Assembly: GCA_001929475.1 (NCBI GenBank)
Contig: LXFE01000126.1
Coordinates: forward strand, 62,001-126,000
DNA length: 64,000 bases
Direction of reading: 5' to 3'
Origin: Neolecta irregularis DAH-3
Lineage: Eukaryota > Ascomycota > Neolectomycetes > Neolectales > Neolectaceae
This document shows, piece by piece, positions 25,046-34,741 of the stretch. The first letter of the stretch is position 1. Each line of letters starts with the position of its first letter. A model generated the notes under the pieces. It made no database searches, was not told the origin of the DNA, and worked only from the letters and a program-made list of their open reading frames with translations. The translations under genes were made by a program, and so were the position numbers.

Positions 25046-26345
25046 TTAATCAGTCGTTAAATCTTCAATACGTTCTACTAATAAACTCCCATTCGGGCTC
25101 AATTCTTTATAAGCCTCTAGCGACCCAGCCATCTCAGGTTCAAATATCTTTCTAGGAAAAGGAGAAATCAACCGAAAGCGATATTCGTGGTGGTAATTTT
25201 CAGGTTTTTGTATATTTGTAAACCTGCAATTTTCATCCACAAGGAGATCCTGGCATTGTATGAATGCATAAAGGATATCGATATCTGAATCGCGATTGAA
25301 ATGTCGGACGATTCTTTGGCCAGAGTGTAGTCGAAAGTTGATTTTGGTGGTTTGTGGTCCTGTGGGTTCTTTGATAAACTCATTTACTCGCCATTTTCTC
25401 CACTGGTCTGATTTTTGCCGAGCAATTTCTTTTTTCCGTAGAGTTTCTGCTGCAAGTTGTTCTTCCCGGGCAATTCTTTCGCGTTCTTGGGCAATTTGAC
25501 GAGTACGCTCTCTGTCTCTGGCTAGAGAAGCGTGATATGCTGAATCTTGACCTTGGCGTATTTGACGGGCTGTTTGCTCTTCTATTCTTTTAGCACGAAG
25601 GGCTTCTATTGTTGGTGAGTGGAGGGATATAGCAGAGGTTATTGTGTTTATAAGTTGAACAGGTGAGACTAGTCCCTCAATCCGGGCAAGAACAGCCATG
25701 GGAGTCGAAGAACTGGATGAATTGTACGCTACCAAAGCCATAAATGGAAACCGAGTACATTGTAGTTTTGATACGACTGGACGTCAGATTGGAAAAAAGT
25801 ACAGGGTTTGCCTTGGTAGGCTTCTGTTTTTGAGACGGAGCCGGCCCATAGTAGAAGATTTTGTTCTTGGATAAATGTGACGAGTTCTGGATTGCACAGG
25901 ACTTGCCTAGTTTGTTTGTTTTTGACTTTTGCAATAAAATACCGATTGAATTGTGGAGTTTCGTCATGTTGGTCGCTTTGTAGTACGACGACGAGATATC
26001 GCAATTCCTGTTTTGCTAGTTTTAAAGCAACTTGGAATCCGCCTTTGAAGAATGGAACTAGAGTCAGATGAGATAGACCTATTATTTGCCATGCTGGGTG
26101 CCAAATTCCTGTTCAAAAGTGCGCTGAAATTCTTGAGCGTTTTCTTCATTTGAGAGTAGTCTTTGGTGTGGTATGAATAGTAAAGGAGAGAATACGGCAA
26201 GGAGGGTGAGAGACAGTGCTTTTGAGATATTCCAGGCGAGAATAAAGGGGAAAGTGAATATTGCGATCAGACCCATAGATATAAAGATGCAATAGAGAAT
26301 TCTGGTATCCGGTTTTTGGTGGTGACCTTCCATATCAACCACCAA
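25046..26345 (-). CDS. UBX-domain membrane protein, FAF2/Ubx3/Ucp10 type
   Basis: Likely Cdc48/p97 adaptor at the ER or lipid-droplet membrane. Three exons (26345-26090, 26057-25812, 25776-25046) give 410 residues. Residues 10-60 form a hydrophobic hairpin. A UAS thioredoxin-like domain follows (FEQEFGTQHVPFFKGGFQ; KLAKQELRYLVVVLQ), then a coiled-coil rich in Arg/Glu (about 25,600-25,400) and a C-terminal UBX domain (TTKINFRLHSGQRIVRHFNR, ending in LSPNGSLLVERIEDL). Both introns appear to use GC rather than GT donors (G|GCAAA in each). The usual N-terminal UBA domain of FAF2 is not encoded. The start could be 26345 or the second ATG at 26333. It is divergent from SSH4 with 88 bp between starts. 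Confidence 0.86.
25777..25811 (-). other. Putative GC-AG intron 2 of the UBX gene (35 nt)
   Basis: Donor gcaaacc, acceptor gtccag. Splicing gives EAYQVVSKLQCTRFPF, matching FAF2 residue for residue in length. A GT donor 13 nt downstream would also keep frame but would insert four residues. Confidence 0.62.
26058..26089 (-). other. Putative GC-AG intron 1 of the UBX gene (32 nt)
   Basis: Donor gcaaata, acceptor ctctag. Without it the frame hits TAA; splicing here yields HVPFFKGGF at the length seen in FAF2 proteins. There is no GT donor in the needed interval. Confidence 0.7.
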
Positions 26346-26433
26346 TATCCACCACCTCGATATCCATCGATACTATCGACTATCAACGATACTTTTGACT
26401 CTCGACTCTCGACTATCGAGTGGCAGTATCGAA
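26346..26433. promoter_or_regulatory. 88-bp bidirectional spacer with CGACT-type short repeats
   Basis: Separates the UBX gene (-) and SSH4 (+). It contains overlapping copies of ctcgact and cgactatc (about 26,360-26,425), giving a locally repetitive and partly palindromic patch (tatcgag / ctatcgac). It must hold both promoters. Confidence 0.4.
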
Positions 26434-27573
26434 ATGTCCTCGCTCAACGCTGTTGCAGTTGCACTTCTTGCTGCGCTAGGCGGTGTTTTTCTTATCGGCG
26501 CGATGATTCTCGCGGCATTTGTATTTCTTTCGTATTCTGGCGGCGGGCGGATCCGGCTGGGACTCGGAGCAGCAGGATCGTATGACGATGAACAGCAGCA
26601 GCTTCTGGACGAGCGGCAGTATTTGGGAGCGCTAGACCAAAATGCGCGGGCTGCGTATTATCGAGCGCGGGCGTTTGTCGATACGCATCCGCCAGACGAA
26701 CATTTCACAGAAATCAGTTTGGCGCAACATCTTGCGATCCAGGAAAAAGGCGTTGCAGCGTGGGAATTTGTGCCGGAGCCGGAAACAGCGGCGTGTTTTG
26801 TCCAGGCACGGACCGAAATTGCCTTTTACGACGGGGATGGCGAGTGCAGCGTGCAGACAAATCTGCCGGTGCCGCGGACAAACGACGTATATTACTGGGA
26901 AGCAAAAGTGTTTGAAAAGCCAGAAGCGGTGACGGTGGCCGTGGGTGTTGCATCAAAGCCGTATCCGCTATTCCGCCTGCCGGGTAGATATCTTATCTCA
27001 TGTTATATTAACTATCCAGGATGGCATAAGCACTCTGTTGCATATCTTTCAGACGGCGTCTATCGACACAACCAGCCGTTTACATCGCAGCCAGTAGGGC
27101 CGTTGCTTTTTGAAGGCGACGTCGTTGGGGTCGGCTATAAACCCCGCTCGGGAACGATATTCTTCACCCGCAACGGCAAAAAACTCCAGGACGTGACCCA
27201 AAACATGAAAATGAACCTGTTTCCGACAATAGGCGCAACCGGCCCGTGTTCGGTGCATGTCAATTTCGGGCAAATGGGATTCGTCTTTATCGAGGCGAAT
27301 GTGAAAAAATGGGGACTGGCACCAATGGTGGGTACTCTTGCTCCTCCACCAGCGTACGGCCTATTCGACTCGTCCATCTTGCTTGAATCAGGCACTGGAC
27401 CTTCGGAACTGCAGAGATATTTACCGCCAAGTCCAGGTCCAGTCCATCGTTCGGCAGATATCTCGCTCGCCTATATCTCGACTTCTCCTCCAGCCTATTC
27501 CTCACCTCCAAACAATCAACAATATGATCCAAACAATCAGCAGCATGATTACGAACGGCGGACCAGCACATAA
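26434..27573 (+). CDS. SSH4: SPRY-domain Rsp5 adaptor, Ssh4/Ear1 family
   Basis: Endosomal/vacuolar membrane adaptor that brings the ubiquitin ligase Rsp5 to membrane cargo. The protein has one N-terminal transmembrane helix (residues about 5-32, AVALLAALGGVFLIGAMILA). A conserved block DERQYLGALDQNARAAYYRA follows, then a SPRY domain (about residues 110-290, with YYWEAKVFEK, VGVGYKPRSGTIFFTRNGKK and VNFGQMGFVFIEANVKKWG). The tail is proline-rich with two PPxY motifs (PPPAYG and PPAYS) that bind Rsp5 WW domains. There are no introns, unlike nearly all neighbours, and by eye the codons look richer in G+C. I prefer the ATG at 26434 because it opens directly into the membrane helix; an in-frame ATG at 26395 exists. 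Confidence 0.9.
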   Translation: MSSLNAVAVALLAALGGVFLIGAMILAAFVFLSYSGGGRIRLGLGAAGSYDDEQQQLLDERQYLGALDQNARAAYYRARAFVDTHPPDEHFTEISLAQHLAIQEKGVAAWEFVPEPETAACFVQARTEIAFYDGDGECSVQTNLPVPRTNDVYYWEAKVFEKPEAVTVAVGVASKPYPLFRLPGRYLISCYINYPGWHKHSVAYLSDGVYRHNQPFTSQPVGPLLFEGDVVGVGYKPRSGTIFFTRNGKKLQDVTQNMKMNLFPTIGATGPCSVHVNFGQMGFVFIEANVKKWGLAPMVGTLAPPPAYGLFDSSILLESGTGPSELQRYLPPSPGPVHRSADISLAYISTSPPAYSSPPNNQQYDPNNQQHDYERRTST

Positions 27574-27846
27574 TCGCGGAAAATATCATGTAATCATGGA
27601 AATGGTGTTGGAAAGGCAATGTTTTCGCACACGTTGATTCATTCTTCTCTTTATTACTCTCACTGGGTACCCCTGTTCGATATTGTTCGGCATTTTTATA
27701 TCATAGAGCAAATACATGTCTTGGTTACCTGCGGTTTCCAACGATATCTCTTTCCGTCTTATCTGAGACATCACGCCTTGCGCCATGTTCGAGACAAGTT
27801 CCCGCCATTCCCGCCATTTCCATTAGTACATTCATCTTGTGTTTCC

Positions 27847-29741
27847 ATGGCTCATAGAGATCAAGATACCACACTGCATTACGATCTTCATTATGAACCA
27901 TATGACCTCGCAGGCGGAACACTAGGTCGTGCTCCATCAGTTACAGACTCGGAATTTTCCCTCGTTTTCAGTCAAGGTGAACAAGTAATAGAACCAACAG
28001 AACAAGACCTCGCCACTCTTCAAAGGGTTGGAGATAAAATTCCAACCAGCGCTTGGATTCTAATCTTTGTCGAACTCGCTGAACGGTTCACATATTATGG
28101 CCTCTACGGCCCTTTTCAAAATTACATGCAATATACACCAAATTCAGAAACCCCGGGTGTTCTCGGTCTAGGCCAACAAGGCGCCTCTGGACTCTCCAAT
28201 TTCTTCAATTTCTGCAAGACTTGCTCCGTAATTCTGTGTACTAATCCCAGGGTGCTATTCTACCCCGATTATCGGCGCGATTATCGCAGATCAGTATTTG
28301 GGTAAATATAAAACTATTTCCTTGTTTTGTATCTTGTACCTCGTTGGTATTCGCTTGCTACATATACAAACCTGACTCTAGGAAATATTTTATTGTTTGC
28401 TACGTCATTGCCTTCGGCGACAGCAATGGGCGCTTCAATGCCTGGATTCATCGTCTCGATAATTCTTATAGGTTTAGCAGCCGGTGCTATAAAATCAAAC
28501 TTGGTACCCATGGTCGCAGAACAGTCGCCTCGCTGCCGTCGAACAGTGAAATGCATGGATTCAGGAAAACGGGTTATTCTTGACCCGGCTATTACTGCCC
28601 AGACTATATTTATGACTGTTTACTGGGCCAGAAACGTTGGTTCGTTGAGTGCATTGGTGACTACGCTGCTCCGGTTGAAGGTAGATTATTGGGCTGCGTA
28701 TTTGTTGCCGCTTGTGGTGTTGGTTATTGCTTGTGTTGTGTTGCTGTTGGGTAAAAACACATACATCATTGTTCCTCCAGAAGGAAGTATTATCACAAAA
28801 TCTTGTCGTGCGTTTTCTATCGGAATCTTGGCAGGTGGTAATATGGATGCGGCCAAGGAGGTATGAACCAATATCCTAAATGTTTATCCTGACTCTGGTA
28901 GAATTTCGATGATCGCTTTATTGACGAATTGAAACGGGGTCTTGTTGCTTGCAAGATCTTTCTCTTCTTTCCAATTTATTGGATCTGCTTCTTTCAAATG
29001 ACAAATGTACGTATTCTTCTCCCCACCCCACTAAATCGTAGAATCTCATCAGTCAAGCAGCTCAAATGTATACAGGAAATGTTCCAAACGATCTATTGCA
29101 AAATTTTAACCCGATCGCTTTGATCATTTTAATCCCATTGTTTGACTGGTTCGTGTATCCAGGTCTACGGAAGATCGGAATCCGAATGCTGCCCGTAACT
29201 AGAATCACTCTTGGATTTTTCATCGCCGCTGTTGCAATGGCTTATGCGGCAATTACTCAACATTTAATCTATTCCACTGGACCATGTTTTGCAAATATTA
29301 CCCAACTGTGTCCTTCAAACAGTATCTGATTCTACTTCATGCTCATCTCATTATATAGATATAAACGTCTGGATACAAGCTCCATCATACGTACTTATCG
29401 CTCTCTCAGAAATATTTGCTGCAATAACTGGCTTGGAGTACGCTTATACAAAGGCCCCGAGCAGCATGAAAAGCCTCGTGATGGGAATGTTTCTGTTAAC
29501 AAACGCAATTGGTGCAATACTAGCCATATCTCTCAGCCCTGCATCTGTTGATCCCAAGCTAGTGTGGATGTACACGGGAGTCGCTGGGTTTTGTTTCGCG
29601 ACTGGAATTGCATTTTGGTTGTGTTTTAGAAGGTTGAATAGCAAAGAAGATCACATGAACGCTATTGGAACAGAAACCAAGGACCGGAATGTTGAAATGA
29701 GCCGGAATGTTGAGAGGAACAAGATCAAAGATTCTGCATAA
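27847..29741 (+). CDS. PTR2: Proton-coupled di/tripeptide transporter (POT/PTR2 family)
   Basis: Imports di- and tripeptides across the plasma membrane. Six exons (27847-28213, 28251-28346, 28382-28860, 28902-29006, 29042-29321, 29359-29741) sum to 569 codons. The family signature FVELAERFTYYGLYGPFQNY is at about residues 80-100. NFFNFWCYSTPIIGAIIADQ spans intron 1, and SGKRVILDP, YWARNVGSLS, FPIYWICFFQM and VNVWIQAPSYVLIALSEIFA-like sequence cover the later helices. About 12 hydrophobic segments are seen. Intron 1 (28214-28250) needs a GC donor to make the Trp of FWCY; the others are GT-AG of 35-41 nt. It converges with RET2 about 120 bp downstream. Confidence 0.9.
28214..28250 (+). other. 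Putative GC-AG intron 1 of PTR2 (37 nt)
   Basis: Donor gcaagac, branch-like tactaat, acceptor cccag. Joining T + GG restores the tryptophan in the conserved FWCYxTP motif of peptide transporters. The alternative GT donor at 28228 leaves the wrong frame. Confidence 0.75.
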
Positions 29742-29862
29742 AAATCAATCGTAATGCTCTTAAATTTTCTACGTTAGTTTATTGTAATCTCAATACGTGA
29801 TCGGGATTCTTTTTCAAAATTTACAGGTTGGCTCATGTCCACGAGGTGCACGTCAGAAACCT

Positions 29863-31548
29863 ACAACGTTAACCTGCAAAGTTTTCACACGTACATCAAT
29901 CGGGTTTTGCAAGCGTTGGCTAGTAAACTTGACAATGACTGGGTACAGCTGGTTTACATCATCGCATTCAGCCTTGAATTCAAGGCTGCCAGAAGGATTT
30001 GATGATGTTACAAGAGGCAATGTCCAGTCCAGCGTGTTGGTGTTATAGTTGATCTCGTATGACCCATCAATGTTTCCAATTTCTGGCGAACCGCTAGCAG
30101 CATTAACAATGAACTATATTCATCATACCGCAACGGGATTGAGACAACGACGTCATCGAGCTCATGGCTGTCATCTGCTAATTCGTATTCGATATTGATA
30201 TCGCAAACACCTTGACCAGAAGGAGAAGGCCAAAAGTTGACTACACATGAGTACTCAAGAAAAGCGATATATGTACGAGACAAAGGAAGCTTCAAATTTT
30301 GTGATTTTTGACTCCATCTAACGACACCCAAACTCTGATTCATCGGAAAAGATCTATTTGGATCTCGAAGTTTAATGATCCAATCGCTTTGAAAGGATTT
30401 CTTGTCGACATTCGGATGGGTTTGGAATTGGGAAATAGGAGAATTGCAATTGATGGAGAGAGCAATCTTTCCCAGAGAACTTTCCGATACGCTGAGCTGA
30501 ATATCACCTTTGATTTCGACTTGTTCGAGAGCACCGTCGCGGTTGACCTTGCCTTTGACATTCTCGTTAATCTGGAGGTGAACACCTTCACGATGAGGCT
30601 TTTCTAAAGACTTTCGATGATCTGAAGGTTCCCGAGTATGAGATGGAAGGAGAGTAGCGGCCTCGTGGGTTGCCGCATCGATTTCTGACCGGACAGCTTC
30701 GAGCATCCCAGAAGTCTTTGATTTTTTGCTCAATTGCATGCCTTTGCCAGAAGGAATGGCAGGTCTGGAGAATCAATGCACATAGATGCGTGTGTCTATA
30801 CTTGGAGCTGGGTAGCTTTTCAGAGTAGCTGTCGTAGCTGAATGTACTGGAAGAGGTCTTCTGGATGGGAGGAGCGTAGAAACTCGTAGAAGCGGATGAA
30901 TGAGAAGATATGCCACGCTTGGACATTTCCTTTCGCTGCAGTTCGAGCTGCTTGGCGCGGCGCTTGCGTTCCTCGACGGCTTCGAGTTCTTTGTTCTGTA
31001 GGTGAGTATGGAACGAAAATAAGTTGGTACACGGGAGATGATGTCCTGGATTTTTTCCTCATGGCTGTCCATTTCAAGGATGGTTTTTACCTGGGCTAAA
31101 GAGACTGATTCCCTGTAGCCGAGGCTGACAACCTCGTCAAAGGCACTCAGGAGGTCAAAGGAGTTATTGAGAATATCTCTTTCGTCACAGGAGCGGCAGA
31201 GGCTGGTAACCAGCGAGGCAAAGAGGTGGAGGGTGCCGATGTCCTGGAGGATATTTGAGTGGCGATTCGTGATGAGCAACATGTACAACTCTTCTAGGGG
31301 CTGGTAGACATAGCGGACCATGTCTGTTTCTACGGTGGTGTGCTGTGCACCTGGACTTGCAAGACGAGGAAAAGCGGCCAGTAGGGCCTCAATCCGACTA
31401 CGTGGTAGGTCTTTAAAGTGACGAGAGACAACGGCTGGTTGTTTTAGCTGGTATGGCAAGATAGAAGTCACGTTTGCCGCCACGGGTACAGATTGCAGCA
31501 GCGAGTACAACCTAACAGTAAGTATAGTATATCATATACAAGAACCAT
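29863..31548 (-). CDS. RET2: Coatomer subunit delta (delta-COP)
   Basis: Part of the COPI coat for Golgi-to-ER retrograde vesicles. The longin domain reads VVLAAAICTRGGKPVVSRHF, then RSRIEALLAAFPRL, QHTTVETDMVRYVYQPLEEL and NILQDIGTLHLF. A Lys/Arg-rich linker (KELEAVEERKRRAKQLE) and a mu-homology domain (SDWIIKLRDPNRSFPMNQSL, LDWTLPLVTSSNPSGSLEF) follow, ending VVGF at 29863. Introns lie at about 31545-31512, 31475-31440, 31030-30995, 30815-30780 and 30140-30105. The start codon at 31548 seems to be followed at once by an intron, so that ATG (or ATGGTTCTT) is the whole first coding exon; this recreates the family N terminus MVxLAAAxCT. Confidence 0.9.
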
Positions 31549-31864
31549 TGAGCAGAGTGAGTAGAGTAGGATGAAGCTGCAGTATGTAAGACTGATGTGA
31601 AGTTGGAGTTGACTAGGTTAGTACTGGTGGTTAATCGGTTTGCACTCGCTCGTCAATGCTATTGAAATCATACTAGTCATGCCATATATTTACTATACAT
31701 CCTTCATGCTGCGAATGTTGTTAATAACGTTAATTTAATCCATTCAGCTTCTTTATATGTATTTCCAGAAACATCCATCATTCCGCTTCGCCGCTTCCTA
31801 CATACTTCCCCGATCTGGCTAGCCCTCCTCCAAAAGTCCGCTCGCTCACTGACCAGCTTACAAT
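31549..31864. other. Divergent intergenic region RET2 / NIPA transporter
   Basis: About 316 bp holding both promoters. AT-rich, with pyrimidine-rich stretches just upstream of 31865. No frame or RNA gene supported. Confidence 0.5.
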
Positions 31865-33268
31865 ATGGTCGAGGATAAATATATCGGTCTGGGCTTAGCC
31901 ATCAGCTCCAGTGCCGCTATAGGTATCTGTTGCTTCATGATATTTCGCTGACCACCGAGGGACCAGCTTCATCATTACCAAAAAAGTCGTCGCCACTATC
32001 ATTCTCCCGACTAACCGCCATCCAGGGCCTGATAGATGCGTCTGAGAACCGTGAAGCTCATGAAACATCCTACTCTTTTCTCAGAAACCCCATATGGTGG
32101 GCAGGCATGACCACCAGTACCCTCAGCGCCCATTACCCTTCTGATCATGCTCAGTGGCCGTCGGTGAAATCGCCAATTTCGCTGCTTATACATTCGCACC
32201 CGCTATCTTGGTAACTCCTTTAGGAGCTCTAAGTGTTCTTATTGGGTACGTTTACCACCAAACCCCGAGTAATCCCCGGCACCAAGTCGACTGATCTTTC
32301 TTAGCGCCGTGCTCGCTGCCGTTTTCCTGAGAGAAGAACTCGGTATCCTTGGAAAACTCGGCTGTGCGATTTGTCTTATTGGATCTATTATTATTGTGCT
32401 ACATGCCCCGGCAGATCAAGAAATCACAACTGTAGACGAGATTTTAGAGTATGCATTACATCCCGGTACGCGCATTCCTCCATATCGCCGTTGATCCCAT
32501 ACCAGGGTTCTTAGTCTACTGCGTTTCTGTCACCATATTTTCGCTCTTTATGATTTATCGCGTCGCCCCGAAATACGGGCAGAAGAATCCTCTTGTTTAT
32601 ATTTCAATCTGCTCCACAGTAGGTTCAGTCTCTGTCATGTCGATCAAAGGATTTGGAATTGCTTTGAAATTGACTCTCGCTGGAAACAACCAGTTTTCAC
32701 ATCCTTCGACATATGTATTCGCAATCGTGGTACTCGTCTGTATTCTGATACAAATGAATTACTTCAACAAAGCTCTCGACACCTATTCTACATCAATGTA
32801 CTGGTCCCAATCTCTCCCACAATAACATAATTCAGTGTTAATCCTCTGTACTACGTCACCTTCACAACCGCTACCCTCTGCGCGTCTTTTATTCTATTTC
32901 GAGGGTTCAACACGACCAATGCAGTCAACACGATATCGCTCCTCTGTGGATTCCTCATAATCTTTAGCGGCGTGTATCTCCTCAACGCCTCACGCATCGA
33001 TCCTAACGGGCACCATCTATTACCTGATAAATCCATTTCTGGAATGCCAATGGATGCAATGTCAGGCGGAGTAACTCGTCGCAGCATGCAGATCCATCGC
33101 TCACAAGGCCCTCGACTTAGTAACGGCTCACTTAGTCAGGATACACATCTCATAAGTACCTTTGACGAAGAAAGCTTTGCAATGACCGAGTTGGACGAAT
33201 TCAACGCCGATGACGACGATCATCATACTCACAGACTGACTCCAATGAGTTCTCGACCTCTGAGATAG
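31865..33268 (+). CDS. NIPA-family magnesium transporter-like membrane protein
   Basis: Seven exons (31865-31922, 31960-31985, 32026-32116, 32155-32245, 32305-32465, 32506-32797, 32836-33268) sum to 383 codons. The NIPA (DUF803) pattern is clear: [94 protein letters not shown] and [14 protein letters not shown]. Nine hydrophobic helices fit the family. The last 90 residues are hydrophilic and Ser/Asp/His-rich (DDDDHHTHR) and probably cytosolic. Human NIPA proteins carry Mg2+; the fungal substrate is inferred only. The second exon is just 26 nt. Confidence 0.9.
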
Positions 33269-33868
33269 ACCTTCTTGTTATTTTCTGGTCTGGTTTGTCA
33301 TTTTGGTTGTTCGAGTTTTGGAATGGGTACTATCTAATTCGGATTCTTTAGAGGTAGTTATATATGTATCATACCTTATTGGCTGGGTCTGGAAAATTAT
33401 ACATCTCATGCAAGCGATAATTACATATGATATGATATTGACGTCAGTTCACGGTTATTTTATGGAAATTGTGAGGTTCGGGTTCGTGGGAAATATCCTT
33501 AGCATCCTCGAATTCATCTTTTCAAAGGTTAGAGATGGAGAGAGCAAGTCAATTTTATTATACTATCGAAAAGTAATAAAAATCTATATCACTGGATGGC
33601 TATCTGTAAAATCCATTGAATTTGTATACTTTAAATACTCTAATCAATCTCTCAGTCTCTCAGTCTGCTAAAAGCCCATCTATAACTTTCACAGTACGTA
33701 TTGGTGTCCAATTCGGATCTCAGATTCTCGATTAAGGATGACCGCTAATTGAATACAGTAATTTACGGCTTTTTGGAACCTGATTTTGCTCACCACCAAA
33801 AAGTAGTCTTCGCGGTTCTCTTTTCTGCCCTTTGGTCTTCTCCTTCTTCTCTGTCCACGATATCAATC
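33269..33868. other. Intergenic region upstream of eIF5A
   Basis: About 600 bp, the longest gene-free stretch here. It is AT-rich. A 122-codon frame at 33303-33671 resembles nothing known and lacks the intron style of its neighbours. The last 120 bp are pyrimidine-rich, as expected for the promoter and 5' leader of a highly expressed translation factor gene. Confidence 0.5.
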
Positions 33869-34459
33869 ATGCATAGCGAGGACGAACATACGCTTGATTT
33901 CGGAACCGGTGGAGCCGGCGCGTCTCTCACTTACCCCCTGCAATGTTCCGCTCTCCGAAAGAGCGGACATGTAGTTATTAAAGGCCGACCGTGCAAGGTA
34001 TTTTTCAACATTCTGGGAAATTTTTCAATTGTTAGATTGTCGAAATCAGCGTTTCAAAGACCGGAAAGCATGGACATGCAAAGGTCCACTTGATTGCCAT
34101 AGATGTTGGTGTTTGTCGATTAGGAATATCTCACTCATCCTTGCCAGATTTTCACTCAAAAGAAACTCGAGGATCTTTCACCATCGACTCACAACATGGA
34201 TGTCCCCCATGTCAAGCGAGTTGACTGGAATTTAGTATGTCGATCCTTTGAGCGAAAAAATGTTCAACGTTTCAAGGTTAACATTGACGATGGGTATTTG
34301 AACTTGTTGAGTCCGGAGGGAAACGAACAAAAAGACGACGTCAAGCTCCCGGAGAGCGATTTGGGAAAGGAAATTGAAGCTGCTTTTGAGGATGGTCGAG
34401 ATTTAATTGTCACCATCGTTTCTGCCATGGGTGAAGAGCACTGCCTTGCCTACAAGTAA
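33869..34459 (+). CDS. HYP2: Translation factor eIF5A (hypusinated)
   Basis: Binds the ribosomal E site and relieves stalling, notably at polyproline. Exons 33869-33997, 34036-34104, 34148-34234 and 34277-34459 give 155 residues. The hypusine loop [13 protein letters not shown] is intact, with the modified lysine in [21 protein letters not shown] precedes it and [13 protein letters not shown] follows. The C-terminal OB-fold ends EEHCLAYK. Intron lengths are 38, 43 and 42 nt. The third exon begins with [10 protein letters not shown], as in other fungi. Confidence 0.95.
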
Positions 34460-34741
34460 TTATCATTTTTTATGTTCTCCCTTTTAATATTGCAGGGATG
34501 CTCCCAAGGGATCTTAGGAATCTTGTCTCTCCTTTCGCGACTGTAAGACCGGAAGTTTATTAAAATCCCACTCTCTGGTTTGTGTGTATGTGGGAAATAT
34601 AAGTGCAAATAAATTGTATGCACATGTTTCTGCGGATATCTTTATCATCCTGTCAATGTTTGAGGTGCTATTATGTGACTTGCGGATAGCTTTGGTTGAA
34701 ACGTGATCGCATTGCAAAACACTTCCCTACCCAAGTCGACA

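Noticed and set aside
33303-33671. 122-codon frame between the NIPA gene and eIF5A
   Set aside because: AT-rich composition, no recognisable domain, no intron structure; probably chance.
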